The position numbers were made by a program, and so were the translations under genes. A stretch of DNA of 64,000 nt. Source: Pseudonocardia lacus. GTDB lineage: Bacteria; Actinomycetota; Actinomycetes; Mycobacteriales; Pseudonocardiaceae. The DNA lies in NCBI RefSeq assembly GCF_018531445.1, contig NZ_JAHDTH010000011.1, positions 1 through 64,000 of the forward strand, read 5' to 3'. How positions within the stretch are numbered: the first letter of the stretch is position 1; each line of letters starts with the position of its first letter. The notes below the pieces were generated by a model. The model saw nothing but the letters and a program-made list of their open reading frames with translations, did no database searches and was not told the DNA's origin. This document shows, in pieces, positions 57,212 through 64,000 of this stretch.

Positions 57212-59998
57212 TCAGCGCGCCGCGGATCGGGCCAGCAGGGTGGTGCGGGCCGCCTGGTAGGGGCAGCCCGCGTCGGCGAAACGGCCGACCAGCGCCGGCA
57301 ACCGCGACGGGTCGCCGGCCGCGATCGCGGCGGCCCGCTCGATGATCGCCAGCGCGACCGGGTTGGCCCGGGCGGCGTGCGCGGCCGGCTCGACGCGGTC
57401 GAGGGCGTCGGGACGGCCGGCGAGGACGGCGGACTCCACCCACAGCGCCGCGTACCAGGGCAGCCACAGGATCGAGTTCGCGTTGTCCCAGTGGTCGCCG
57501 ACCAGGTCGGCGGACAGCCGCTGCGTCGCCGCCTCGGGGCGGCCGGCGTGCAGGTCGGCCAGCGCGTCGAGGGTCGGGCGCCACCCGCCGTCGCGGCCCG
57601 CTCCGGTGTTCGACGTCCCCAGCAGGCCGTCGGTGATGGCGACCCAGTGCCGGTGCTGGTCGGCGTCGCCCAGCACCGCGTGCGCCGTGGCGACGCAGTA
57701 GGCCCCGACGGCGAGGTTGCTGGCCACCGGCCGGCCCGCCCTGGCCCAGTCGCGCTCCATCGACCGGCCGCGGGCGAGCGCCCCGGCGAAGTCGCCGGCC
57801 ATCGTGTCGACCTCCGCCCGGCGCCCGAGGCCGATGTGGCGCTCCTCGCGGTAGAACGGCAGCGCGGCCACGGCGTCGGCGTAGCGGCGGGCCGCGGGCA
57901 GGTCGCCGACGGCCAGGTTCAGGTGGCAGGCCATGTGCGTGGCGTCGTAGAACTCGAAGCCGGTCAGCGCGTCGACGGGCAGCGGGGCCAGCAGTTCCAG
58001 CCGGGCGCGCAGCGCGGCCAGCGCCGCGGCCAGGTCGCGGTCGGCGAGCTCGACCACGATGAGCTGGTCGAGGACCATGTTGCGCAGCAGGGGGTCGCCG
58101 GCGGCCTCGGCCAGCGCGAGCGCCGCGTCGGTGTGCGCCCGCGAGTGCGCGGTGGCCCCGGGCGCCCACCCCTCGGCCATCGCGATGGTCGCCGACGCCG
58201 CCGGGCCGCCGCGGCTGGTCCGGCGCGCCCGCTCCAGCAGGCCCGGCGCCAGGTCGGCCGGCACGGCCCCGCCCATGATGCCGCTGCAGCGCAGCGGGTA
58301 CATGGCCGCCGTCGCCAGGTCGCAGGCGGCGAGGTCCGGGTCGTCGGTGACGCCGGCCGCCCGTTCGAGCAGCGCGACGGCCTCCTCGCCGACGTTGCGC
58401 GTGGCCGCGGCGCCCGCGGCCAGCCGCAGCCGGTGGTGCCGCTCGGCCGCGGTGCCCGCCAGTGCCGCGGCCCACTCGTGGGAGCGCTGCGCCTCCCCGG
58501 GGTGTCCGCGCTGGTAGGACACCGCGCCGAGCAGGTCGGCGAGCTCGACGGCGGCGGGGTGGCGCGACGGGTCCGCCCCCGCCCAGCTCATTGCGGCCCG
58601 GGCGTCGTCGAGCACGGCGTCGACGGCGGCGCACCAGGCGTCCTCGTCGCGCGCGTCGCCCTCCCGGACCGCGCGCATCAGCGCCGACAGGCGCTCGCGC
58701 ACCCAGCCCAGGTGGGCGGCGCGCAGCCGCACGCCCTCGTCGCCGTCGCTGTCGTTGTCGTTGTCGTTGTCGCGGTGCAGCTCGGCGGCGTACTGGCGGA
58801 TGGTCTCCAGCACCCGGTAGCGGGTGGGGGAGCCGGCGCGCACCGAGACCAGGTTCCAGTCCGCGAGCCGGCCCAGCGCGTCCAGCACGTCCGCCCGCGG
58901 CCGGCCGGTCACGGCGGCGAGCGCGTCGGCGTCGAACCTCGCCGCGAACACCGCCGCGGCCCGCAGTGCCTCCCGCTCGTCGTCGGTGAGCAGGGCGTAG
59001 CTCCAGTCGATCGCGGCGCGCAGCGAGCGGTGCCGGCCGTCGCCGCGGCCGCGGACCGACAGCAGCGGCAGGTGCGCGTCCAGGGCGCCGGACAACCCGT
59101 CCAGCCCGAGCCCGGGGACCCGGGCCGCGGCCAGCTCGATGGCCAGGGCCATGCCGTCCAGCGCCCGGCAGATGCCGCGCACGGTGGCCCGTTCCCGCGC
59201 GGTCGCCGGCTCGGCGGCGCCCGCCGCGCTCATCCGGGCGGTGAACAACGCGACCGCGTCGCCGCCGTCGGCCCCGTCGTCGCTGCCGCCGGTGGACAGG
59301 CCGGGCACGGCGAACACCCGCTCGAACGCCAGCATCAGCCGGATCCGGCTGGTGGCCAGCACCCGCACCGACGGGCACGCGGTGAGGATCCGCTCCACGC
59401 ACGCGCGCACGCCGTCGAGCAGGTGCTCGCAGTTGTCCACGACGAGCAGCAGCTCGCGCCCGCCCAGCGCGGCGAGCAGCGCCTGCTCGCGGCTGGCGCC
59501 GGCCCGCTCCGGCACCCCGACGGCGTCGGCGACCGCGGCGGTGACCAGGGTCGGGTCGACGACCGCCACCAGATCGACGAACACCGCGCCGTCGCGGTGC
59601 TCGGCGGCCAGCCGGTGCGCCACGGCCAGCGCGAGGCGGGTCTTGCCCACCCCGCCCGGGCCGGTGGCGGTGACCAGCCGGTCGCGGCCGACGGCGGCGG
59701 CGAGCGCGTCGAGCTCGTGGACCCGCCCGACGAACGGGGTCAGTGGTGTCGGCAGCGGCGACGGCTGCGGCGGGTGCGTCCCGACGGGCGGAGCCGGACC
59801 GGCGAGACGGGCGAGGGCGCGCCGGTCCTCGGCGCCGAGCTTGCGCAGCAGCGCCGAGACGTGGCTCTCCACGGTGCGCACGGAGACGACGAGCTGCTCG
59901 GCGATCTCGCCGTTGGACAGCCGCTGCCGCAGCAGCGCGAGCACCTCGGCCTCGCGCGCGGTCAGCTCCGCGCCCACCACCCCCACCGGCCGGTCCAC
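57212..59998 (-). CDS. LuxR-type ATPase regulator with N-terminal HTH (AfsR/LAL-like)
   Basis: The 928-residue protein starts with a LuxR/GerE helix-turn-helix (about 8-65; ELTAREAEVLALLRQRLSNG, EIAEQLVVSVRTVESHVSAL), then a STAND ATPase with Walker A TGPGGVGKT (112-120) and Walker B LLLVVDNCEHLLDGV, and a TPR-like C-terminal half. N-terminal placement of the HTH is the reverse of classical LAL proteins. A low-complexity Asp-Asn run near residue 412 comes from a hexanucleotide repeat. It starts at GTG 59998, divergent from the OsmC gene with a strong 12-bp dyad between them, and likely regulates that operon or itself. Confidence 0.9.
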   Translation of the reverse strand: MDRPVGVVGAELTAREAEVLALLRQRLSNGEIAEQLVVSVRTVESHVSALLRKLGAEDRRALARLAGPAPPVGTHPPQPSPLPTPLTPFVGRVHELDALAAAVGRDRLVTATGPGGVGKTRLALAVAHRLAAEHRDGAVFVDLVAVVDPTLVTAAVADAVGVPERAGASREQALLAALGGRELLLVVDNCEHLLDGVRACVERILTACPSVRVLATSRIRLMLAFERVFAVPGLSTGGSDDGADGGDAVALFTARMSAAGAAEPATARERATVRGICRALDGMALAIELAAARVPGLGLDGLSGALDAHLPLLSVRGRGDGRHRSLRAAIDWSYALLTDDEREALRAAAVFAARFDADALAAVTGRPRADVLDALGRLADWNLVSVRAGSPTRYRVLETIRQYAAELHRDNDNDNDSDGDEGVRLRAAHLGWVRERLSALMRAVREGDARDEDAWCAAVDAVLDDARAAMSWAGADPSRHPAAVELADLLGAVSYQRGHPGEAQRSHEWAAALAGTAAERHHRLRLAAGAAATRNVGEEAVALLERAAGVTDDPDLAACDLATAAMYPLRCSGIMGGAVPADLAPGLLERARRTSRGGPAASATIAMAEGWAPGATAHSRAHTDAALALAEAAGDPLLRNMVLDQLIVVELADRDLAAALAALRARLELLAPLPVDALTGFEFYDATHMACHLNLAVGDLPAARRYADAVAALPFYREERHIGLGRRAEVDTMAGDFAGALARGRSMERDWARAGRPVASNLAVGAYCVATAHAVLGDADQHRHWVAITDGLLGTSNTGAGRDGGWRPTLDALADLHAGRPEAATQRLSADLVGDHWDNANSILWLPWYAALWVESAVLAGRPDALDRVEPAAHAARANPVALAIIERAAAIAAGDPSRLPALVGRFADAGCPYQAARTTLLARSAAR
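58745..58774. repeat. (GTCGTT)n microsatellite inside the LuxR-type gene
   Basis: Three perfect GTCGTT units (58751-58768) with degenerate units on both sides encode the run Asp-Asn-Asp-Asn-Asp-Asn in the linker between the ATPase and TPR parts. Units are multiples of three, so slippage would change linker length only. Confidence 0.85.
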
Positions 59999-60020
59999 CG
60001 ACCCATCTTGGCAGCCGGCA

Positions 60021-60047
60021 GCGCCTGCGTGGTTTCCACGCAGGCGC
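60021..60047. promoter_or_regulatory. 12-bp-arm perfect dyad between the LuxR-type and OsmC genes
   Basis: GCGCCTGCGTGG (60021-60032) and CCACGCAGGCGC (60036-60047) are perfect inverted copies around TTT. It lies 23 bases upstream of the LuxR-type start and 102 bases before the OsmC start. It can be an operator for the divergent regulator or, if transcribed, a leader hairpin of the regulator mRNA. Confidence 0.6.
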
Positions 60048-60148
60048 CCGCTCCCGTGCTCCGCACGGATGCCGGCAGCGTCGGCGCGATCGACAGTGGG
60101 CGGGTCAGCGACACCGACACCCGACACCGACACCAACGGGAGACCCCG

Positions 60149-60712
60149 ATGACGATCACCGACGACACCCGGCGCAACGGCGTGGACACCGCGGCGCTGT
60201 TCGCCACGCTCGACGCGGTCAAGGCGAACCCCGAGATCGCGAAGTTCCGCTTCCGCGCCACCAACACCTGGGTCAGCGGCACGCACAGCCGCTCGACCAT
60301 CGACGGCTTCCACGGCGCCCTGCAGGAGATGGCCCACGTCGAGCCGCGCACCTACGACGCCGACCACCCCGCGGTGCTCGTCGGCGGCGACAACGGCCCG
60401 ACCCCGGTGGAGTACCTGCTGCACGCGCTGGCGGCCTGCCTGACCGCCGGCATCGCGAACGTCGCCGCCGCGCGCGGGATCACCCTCACCGAGGTCTCGT
60501 CCACCGTGGAGGGCGACATCGACCTGATGGGGCTGCTCGGCCTGGACCCGCAGACCCGCAACGGCTTCCAGGGCATCACCGTCGCGCTGCGACTGCGCGG
60601 TGCCGACCCGGCGCGCCTGCGCGACGTCGTGGAGCGGTCGAGGGCGCGCTCGGCGGTGTTCGACGTCGTCACCAACGGGGTGCCGGTCGCCATCGACGTG
60701 GACGCCGGCTGA
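60149..60712 (+). CDS. OsmC family protein
   Basis: The 187-residue protein has the OsmC/Ohr fold pattern with NGPTPVEYLLHALAACLTAG holding the peroxidatic-type Cys and ITLTEVSSTVEGDIDLMGLL. The first family Cys/Glu context is KFRFRATNTWVSGTHSRSTI. Such proteins reduce organic or lipid hydroperoxides or take part in sulfur metabolism. The ATG 60149 has GGGAGA upstream. It overlaps the next gene (TGATG), and a CGACAC-rich repeat precedes it. Confidence 0.9.
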   Translation: MTITDDTRRNGVDTAALFATLDAVKANPEIAKFRFRATNTWVSGTHSRSTIDGFHGALQEMAHVEPRTYDADHPAVLVGGDNGPTPVEYLLHALAACLTAGIANVAAARGITLTEVSSTVEGDIDLMGLLGLDPQTRNGFQGITVALRLRGADPARLRDVVERSRARSAVFDVVTNGVPVAIDVDAG

Positions 60713-61914
60713 TGCGCGAGCACCCCCTGCCGGGCACCCGCCCCGACCGCGACCGCTACGACGTGGTCGTCGTCGGGGCCCGGGCCGCGGGCGCGGCGGT
60801 GGCGATGCTGCTGGCCGGGGCCGGGCTCTCGGTACTGGCCGTGGACCGCGGCCGCTACGGCAGCGACACCCCCTCGACGCACGCGCTGATGCGCGGCGGC
60901 GTCGCCCAGCTGACCCGCTGGGGGCTCCTCGACCGGCTCGTCGACCTCGGCACGCCCGCGGTCCACCGGACCGTCTTCCACTACGCGCACGGCGAGATCA
61001 TCGTGCCGATCACGCCCGGCGCCGGGGTCGAGGCCCTCTACGCGCCCCGGCGCACGGTGCTCGACCCGGTCCTGGTCGACGCCGCGGTCGCGGCGGGCGC
61101 CGAGGTGCGCCACGGCGTCGCCGTCACCGGGCTGCTCGTGGACGACCACGGCCGGGTCGGCGGTGTCCGGGCCCGCACGCGGGCCGGCACCGTCCCGATC
61201 GCGGCGCGCCTGGTGATCGGCGCCGACGGCGTGCGTTCCACGGTGGCCGCGGCCGTGCGCGCGCAGGACCTGCACCGGGGCGCGCACGGCTCCGCGGTCG
61301 TCTACGGCTACTGGGCCGGCGTCGAGGCCGCCGGATACGAGTGGGCCTACCGCGGCGGCGTCGGCGCCGGCTTCATCCCGACCAACGGCGGCGAGGTGTG
61401 CGTGTTCGCCGGCGGCCCGCCGGAGCGCATCCGCCGCGGCGGACCGGCGGTGCTCGCCGACGTGCTGGCCCGGGCCAGCCCGGGCATGGCCGCCCGGCTG
61501 GGCGCGGGCGCGCGACGGGGGGTCGTCCGCACCCAGCCGGGCCGTCCCGGTCACCTGCGCCGGGCGCACGGGCCGGGGTGGGCGCTGGTCGGCGACGCCG
61601 GCTCGTGGAAGGACCCGCTCACTGCCCACGGCCTGACCGACGCCCTGCGCGACGCGGAGCTGCTGGCCCGGGCCGTCGCCGTCGGGTTCGGCGACGACCG
61701 GGCCGAGGACAGCGCCCTCGCCGGCTACCAGGAGGTGCGCGACCGGCTGGCGCTGCCGCTGCTGGCGGTGTCCGACGAGATCGCCGGGTGCGGCTGGGCG
61801 GACGACGAGGTCCCCGCCCTGCTGCTGCGGCTCTCGCGGGTGATGTCGGCCGGGGTCGAGGTCGTCACGGGGCTGCCGGACGACCGGCTGGTCGCCTCGG
61901 GCGTGCCGACCTGA
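60712..61914 (+). CDS. FAD-dependent oxidoreductase (geranylgeranyl reductase/monooxygenase-like)
   Basis: The 400-residue flavoprotein has the dinucleotide motif DVVVVGARAAGAAVAMLLAG at about residues 17-36 and the second FAD motif WALVGDAGSWKDPLTAHGLT. The DG motif is in LVIGADGVRSTVAAAV. It fits the PHBH-like/GGR superfamily with unknown substrate. It is translationally coupled to the OsmC gene, suggesting a joint redox role. ATG 60712. Confidence 0.88.
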   Translation: MREHPLPGTRPDRDRYDVVVVGARAAGAAVAMLLAGAGLSVLAVDRGRYGSDTPSTHALMRGGVAQLTRWGLLDRLVDLGTPAVHRTVFHYAHGEIIVPITPGAGVEALYAPRRTVLDPVLVDAAVAAGAEVRHGVAVTGLLVDDHGRVGGVRARTRAGTVPIAARLVIGADGVRSTVAAAVRAQDLHRGAHGSAVVYGYWAGVEAAGYEWAYRGGVGAGFIPTNGGEVCVFAGGPPERIRRGGPAVLADVLARASPGMAARLGAGARRGVVRTQPGRPGHLRRAHGPGWALVGDAGSWKDPLTAHGLTDALRDAELLARAVAVGFGDDRAEDSALAGYQEVRDRLALPLLAVSDEIAGCGWADDEVPALLLRLSRVMSAGVEVVTGLPDDRLVASGVPT

Positions 61915-61941
61915 CCAGCCGTGCCGACCTGACCCGGCGGG

Positions 61942-62145
61942 CTACCGGCGCCCGCGGCTCTGCCAGTAGCCGGGGCCGGGGGTGTCGACGGTGTGCCGCC
62001 TGCTCCTGGCGTTCCAGGACCAGCGGCCGGCGCCGAGCCCCCAGCTGATGCCGCCGGCGCCGACGTGCAGCCGCAACGGGCCCAGCCGGTAGGTCTTGCG
62101 CAGGTGGTGGCGCGGGTGGAAGCGGGGCAGCAGGCGGAAGCCCAT
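61942..62145 (-). CDS. Small DUF4236-like protein
   Basis: This 67-residue protein begins MGFRLLPRFHPRHHLRKTYR and continues with LGPLRLHVGAGGISWGLGAG, then a tail ending near VDTPGPGYWQSRGRR. The order (MGFRF, LG-P-RLN, GxSxGxG, TVxTPGxGxxW) recalls DUF4236 proteins. AGGAG lies 7 bases upstream of ATG 62145. It is downstream of and on the same strand as the Rossmann protein gene but separated by a 59-base gap. Function unknown. Confidence 0.7.
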   Translation of the reverse strand: MGFRLLPRFHPRHHLRKTYRLGPLRLHVGAGGISWGLGAGRWSWNARSRRHTVDTPGPGYWQSRGRR

Positions 62146-62204
62146 CGATCACTCCTTCGTCGTCGGAGGAGGAATGCCCCGATCGTGGACCGGTCAACCA
62201 CCGC

Positions 62205-63668
62205 TCACATGCGGGCGGTGGTGTAGCCGAGCACCGCGGCGAGGCCGAGGGAGCTGCGCGGGGCGTACGGGGTGCGCCACAGACCGCCGTGCACCGCCCC
62301 CTCGGCCTCGTGCTGCCACGGGTGGGCGTGGACGGCCGGTTCCGCGGTGAGGTCGTGCACGAGCAGCGCGGCCATGAGCGCGTTCGCCGTCGTCGGCTCG
62401 AAGACCTCGACGGCGAAGCGGTGGGCGCCGGCGAACGCGGCGGCCAGCGCCTTGTTCTTGAGCACCGAGCTGGTGCGGCTGGACGGGGCCACGTGGAAGG
62501 AGACCGTCGCCCCGGCGGCGCGCTCGACCGCGGCCCGCCAGCGCTGGATGCGCTTCGCGAGGGCGTAGTTCGGGCCCTGGGCCGGCACCAGCGCGTCGCA
62601 GATCCCGGGGCTCGCCCCCGGCTGGTAGGTCCGGTGCAGCAGCCGCCCCCGGGTCGCCCAGCGCAGCGGCCGGCCCAGGAGCTTGGCGGTGCGGGAGCGC
62701 TCGGCGTAGGCCCGCACCGAGTGCTCGACGGCCCCGGCCGGGACCGCGAACACGTCGGTCGGGGTGGCCAGGAACGCCAGCGCCAGGTCGGGGCGCGCCG
62801 AGCGCAGCCGTTGGGCGAGCACGTCCGCCGCGACCGAGGTGCGCACGTGCGTGCCGCCGTCGGCGTAGAGGTAGTTGCCCAGGACCAGCCGCCCCGGCCG
62901 GGCCAGCAGCCACTCGGCCACCGCCGGGACGTCGACCAGCAGGTCGACGCCCGCGGCGCGGGCCGGTCCGGGCTCGCGGACCGGCGCGAGCAGCAGGCCG
63001 GCGCTCTCCCGGGCCAGGCGGGCGGTCCGCTCCCAGAGGGCCGGGCGCGGCAGGTCGACGGCGGCGACCGTCGCGCCCCACCGCAGCAGCGTCGGCAGCG
63101 GGCCCATCTCGGCGCCGGCGCCGAGCACGGCGACGGTCCGCCCGGGCAGCGCCAGCCACCCCGGGTTGTCGATCACCGTCCGGACCGCCTCGGCGGCCGA
63201 GGGCTCCATGACCCCGGCGCCGACCCACCGCTCCAGCTGGGCGCGCAGCGCGTCCCCGGTCAGCTGCCGGCCCTGGTAGGGGATCGCCAGGCGCTCGACG
63301 GGCCGGCCCGTGCCGCGCACCTCGACGGTGCCCAGCGGCCGGTCGGGGCCGCCGGTCAGCAGGGTGCGCAGCCCGACGTCGGCGCCGTCGCGCACGACCA
63401 CCATCCGGTCGGTGACCGACGCCAACCCGGCCTCGGCCATCGTGAGCCAGTCGCCAGGCGCGCCGAGGCCGGCCTCGACCTGGCGGCGGAAGTGCCCGAT
63501 GTACTGGCTGCGCCAGGCCGTCTCGCGCTCGGCGGCCCGCGCGCCGGCCGGGTCGACCGGGCGCAGCGCGTCGGCCAGGACGGCCCGCCCGAAGGCGGTG
63601 GTGCTGCGCCGCCCCGACGCGTCGGCGGGGAAGGCGATCCCGTGCGGCTCGCTGCTCACCGGACCCAT
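62205..63668 (-). CDS. Conserved protein of unknown function with a central NAD(P)-binding-like motif
   Basis: The 487-residue product has a glycine-rich TVAVLGAGAEMGPLPTLLRW near residues 190-209 with a following acidic strand end (VAAVDLPRP), which looks like a Rossmann nucleotide site. Other conserved-looking runs are WLTMAEAGLASVTDRMVVVR, LVLGNYLYADGGTHVRTSVA and FHVAPSSRTSSVLKNKALAA. No membrane segment is evident. ATG 63668 is preceded by GGCGGA. It is divergent from the partial alpha-hydroxy-acid dehydrogenase gene. I do not recognise a characterised family. Confidence 0.7.
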   Translation of the reverse strand: MGPVSSEPHGIAFPADASGRRSTTAFGRAVLADALRPVDPAGARAAERETAWRSQYIGHFRRQVEAGLGAPGDWLTMAEAGLASVTDRMVVVRDGADVGLRTLLTGGPDRPLGTVEVRGTGRPVERLAIPYQGRQLTGDALRAQLERWVGAGVMEPSAAEAVRTVIDNPGWLALPGRTVAVLGAGAEMGPLPTLLRWGATVAAVDLPRPALWERTARLARESAGLLLAPVREPGPARAAGVDLLVDVPAVAEWLLARPGRLVLGNYLYADGGTHVRTSVAADVLAQRLRSARPDLALAFLATPTDVFAVPAGAVEHSVRAYAERSRTAKLLGRPLRWATRGRLLHRTYQPGASPGICDALVPAQGPNYALAKRIQRWRAAVERAAGATVSFHVAPSSRTSSVLKNKALAAAFAGAHRFAVEVFEPTTANALMAALLVHDLTAEPAVHAHPWQHEAEGAVHGGLWRTPYAPRSSLGLAAVLGYTTARM

Positions 63669-63733
63669 CGTCGTCTGTCCGCCGGGAAGGCGCAGCACCG
63701 CCGGCTCACCCGGTGCACGAGGTCGCGGTCACT

Positions 63734-63747
63734 CGTGGAGATCCACG
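63734..63747. promoter_or_regulatory. CGTGGA-GA-TCCACG dyad in the last divergent promoter region
   Basis: Perfect 6-bp arms with 2-base centre lie between the starts at 63668 (minus) and 63798 (plus), about 51 bases before the plus-strand start. It is an operator candidate for either gene. Confidence 0.4.
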
Positions 63748-63797
63748 GGCCGCCGCGCGTCGTAGCATCGCCGCAGGCGCGAGGGGGGAGGCACGTC

Positions 63798-64000
63798 ATG
63801 GTGGAGCGGACGACGGTCCGGGCCGGGCTGCGCACGCTGCGCGAGATCGAGCGGACCGGCCTGGCCGGGATGGACCCCGTCATCGTCGAGTTCCTGCAGG
63901 GCGGGTCGGGCGCGGAGATCACCCTGCGGCGCAACCGCTCGGCCTTCGACCGCATCCGCTTCGTGCCCCGCGTCATGTCCGGGCGGCCCTACCCGTCGAC
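63798..64000 (+). CDS. FMN-dependent alpha-hydroxy-acid dehydrogenase / lactate 2-monooxygenase-like (partial, 5' end)
   Basis: Only the first 67 codons are in the window. The N-terminus has GMDPVIVEFLQGGSGAEITL followed by RRNRSAFDRIRFVPRVMSG, the substrate-helix and strand pattern of FMN-linked L-2-hydroxyacid oxidases (family: YF..GAGDE.TLR.NR.AFDR..L.PRVL). GGGGGGAGG stands 6-14 bases before ATG 63798. The catalytic His and FMN site lie beyond the window, so exact activity is not known. Confidence 0.8.
   Translation, partial: MVERTTVRAGLRTLREIERTGLAGMDPVIVEFLQGGSGAEITLRRNRSAFDRIRFVPRVMSGRPYPS

Noticed and set aside
57377-60148. A long plus-strand frame running into the OsmC gene
   Set aside because: Only the part from ATG 60149 has OsmC features; the rest is the shadow of the LuxR-type regulator gene.

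Overview
The window is a piece of a very GC-rich actinomycete chromosome (third positions almost all G or C, many GTG starts, many 4-base GTGA/ATGA gene overlaps, abundant TetR, LuxR-ATPase, PaaX and LacI regulators). The gene content (aliphatic and aromatic catabolism, cytochrome P450s, R2lox, a PQQ cluster, sugar ABC systems) fits a member of the Pseudonocardiaceae such as Pseudonocardia; this placement is inference from style and content. No rRNA, tRNA, CRISPR array, insertion sequence or phage gene was seen. The left end cuts a LuxR/TPR regulator and the right end cuts an FMN-dependent alpha-hydroxy-acid dehydrogenase.

Layout. 1-4,100: regulator tail, TetR-P450 pair, RsbW-like ATPase with an EcsC-like membrane-associated protein, and a deazaflavin-type nitroreductase. 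4,121-10,439 (minus strand): the most interesting block, one probable transcription unit made of a cupredoxin-like protein, a PQQ alcohol dehydrogenase with the lanthanide-type WDYD motif, pqqA, pqqC, pqqD, pqqE, a CaCA-type cation exchanger and a GDT1/UPF0016 cation transporter. Neither the dehydrogenase nor its cupredoxin-like partner has a visible export signal. 10,699-14,352: katG behind a GAF-LytTR regulator. 14,893-19,047: two FAD oxidoreductases, an AhpD-like protein and a helical protein of unknown function. 19,051-24,198: a 1,715-residue protein combining a hybrid histidine kinase with a complete RsbU/RsbW/RsbV-like partner-switch module. 24,396-28,635: R2lox plus SDR, divergent from a phosphotransferase/unknown pair with a KstR-like operator. 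28,730-32,970: PaaX-like regulator, flavin monooxygenase and aryl-AMP/CoA ligase resembling the salicylyl-CoA route.

32,972-39,220: a sugar ABC importer without its own ATPase, followed by ThuA and Gfo/Idh genes (3-keto-sugar type catabolism), with a divergent LacI regulator. 39,274-42,027: hydrolase/HxlR pair and a RibD-like reductase/AraC pair. 42,116-49,531: an aminotransferase followed by a dipeptide-type ABC importer with a fused double ATPase, and a divergent TetR. 49,452-56,839: two divergent sugar operons, one joining P450, [2Fe-2S] ferredoxin, class II aldolase, PfkB kinase and PucR regulator, the other DapA-like, Eda and KdgK-like. 56,873-64,000: LuxR-type ATPase regulator, OsmC, FAD oxidoreductase, small proteins and an unknown Rossmann-fold protein.

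A recurring theme is a strong GC palindrome placed just after a first cistron that must be made in excess (after pqqA and after the peptide-binding lipoprotein), which suggests that RNA stems set expression ratios within these operons.
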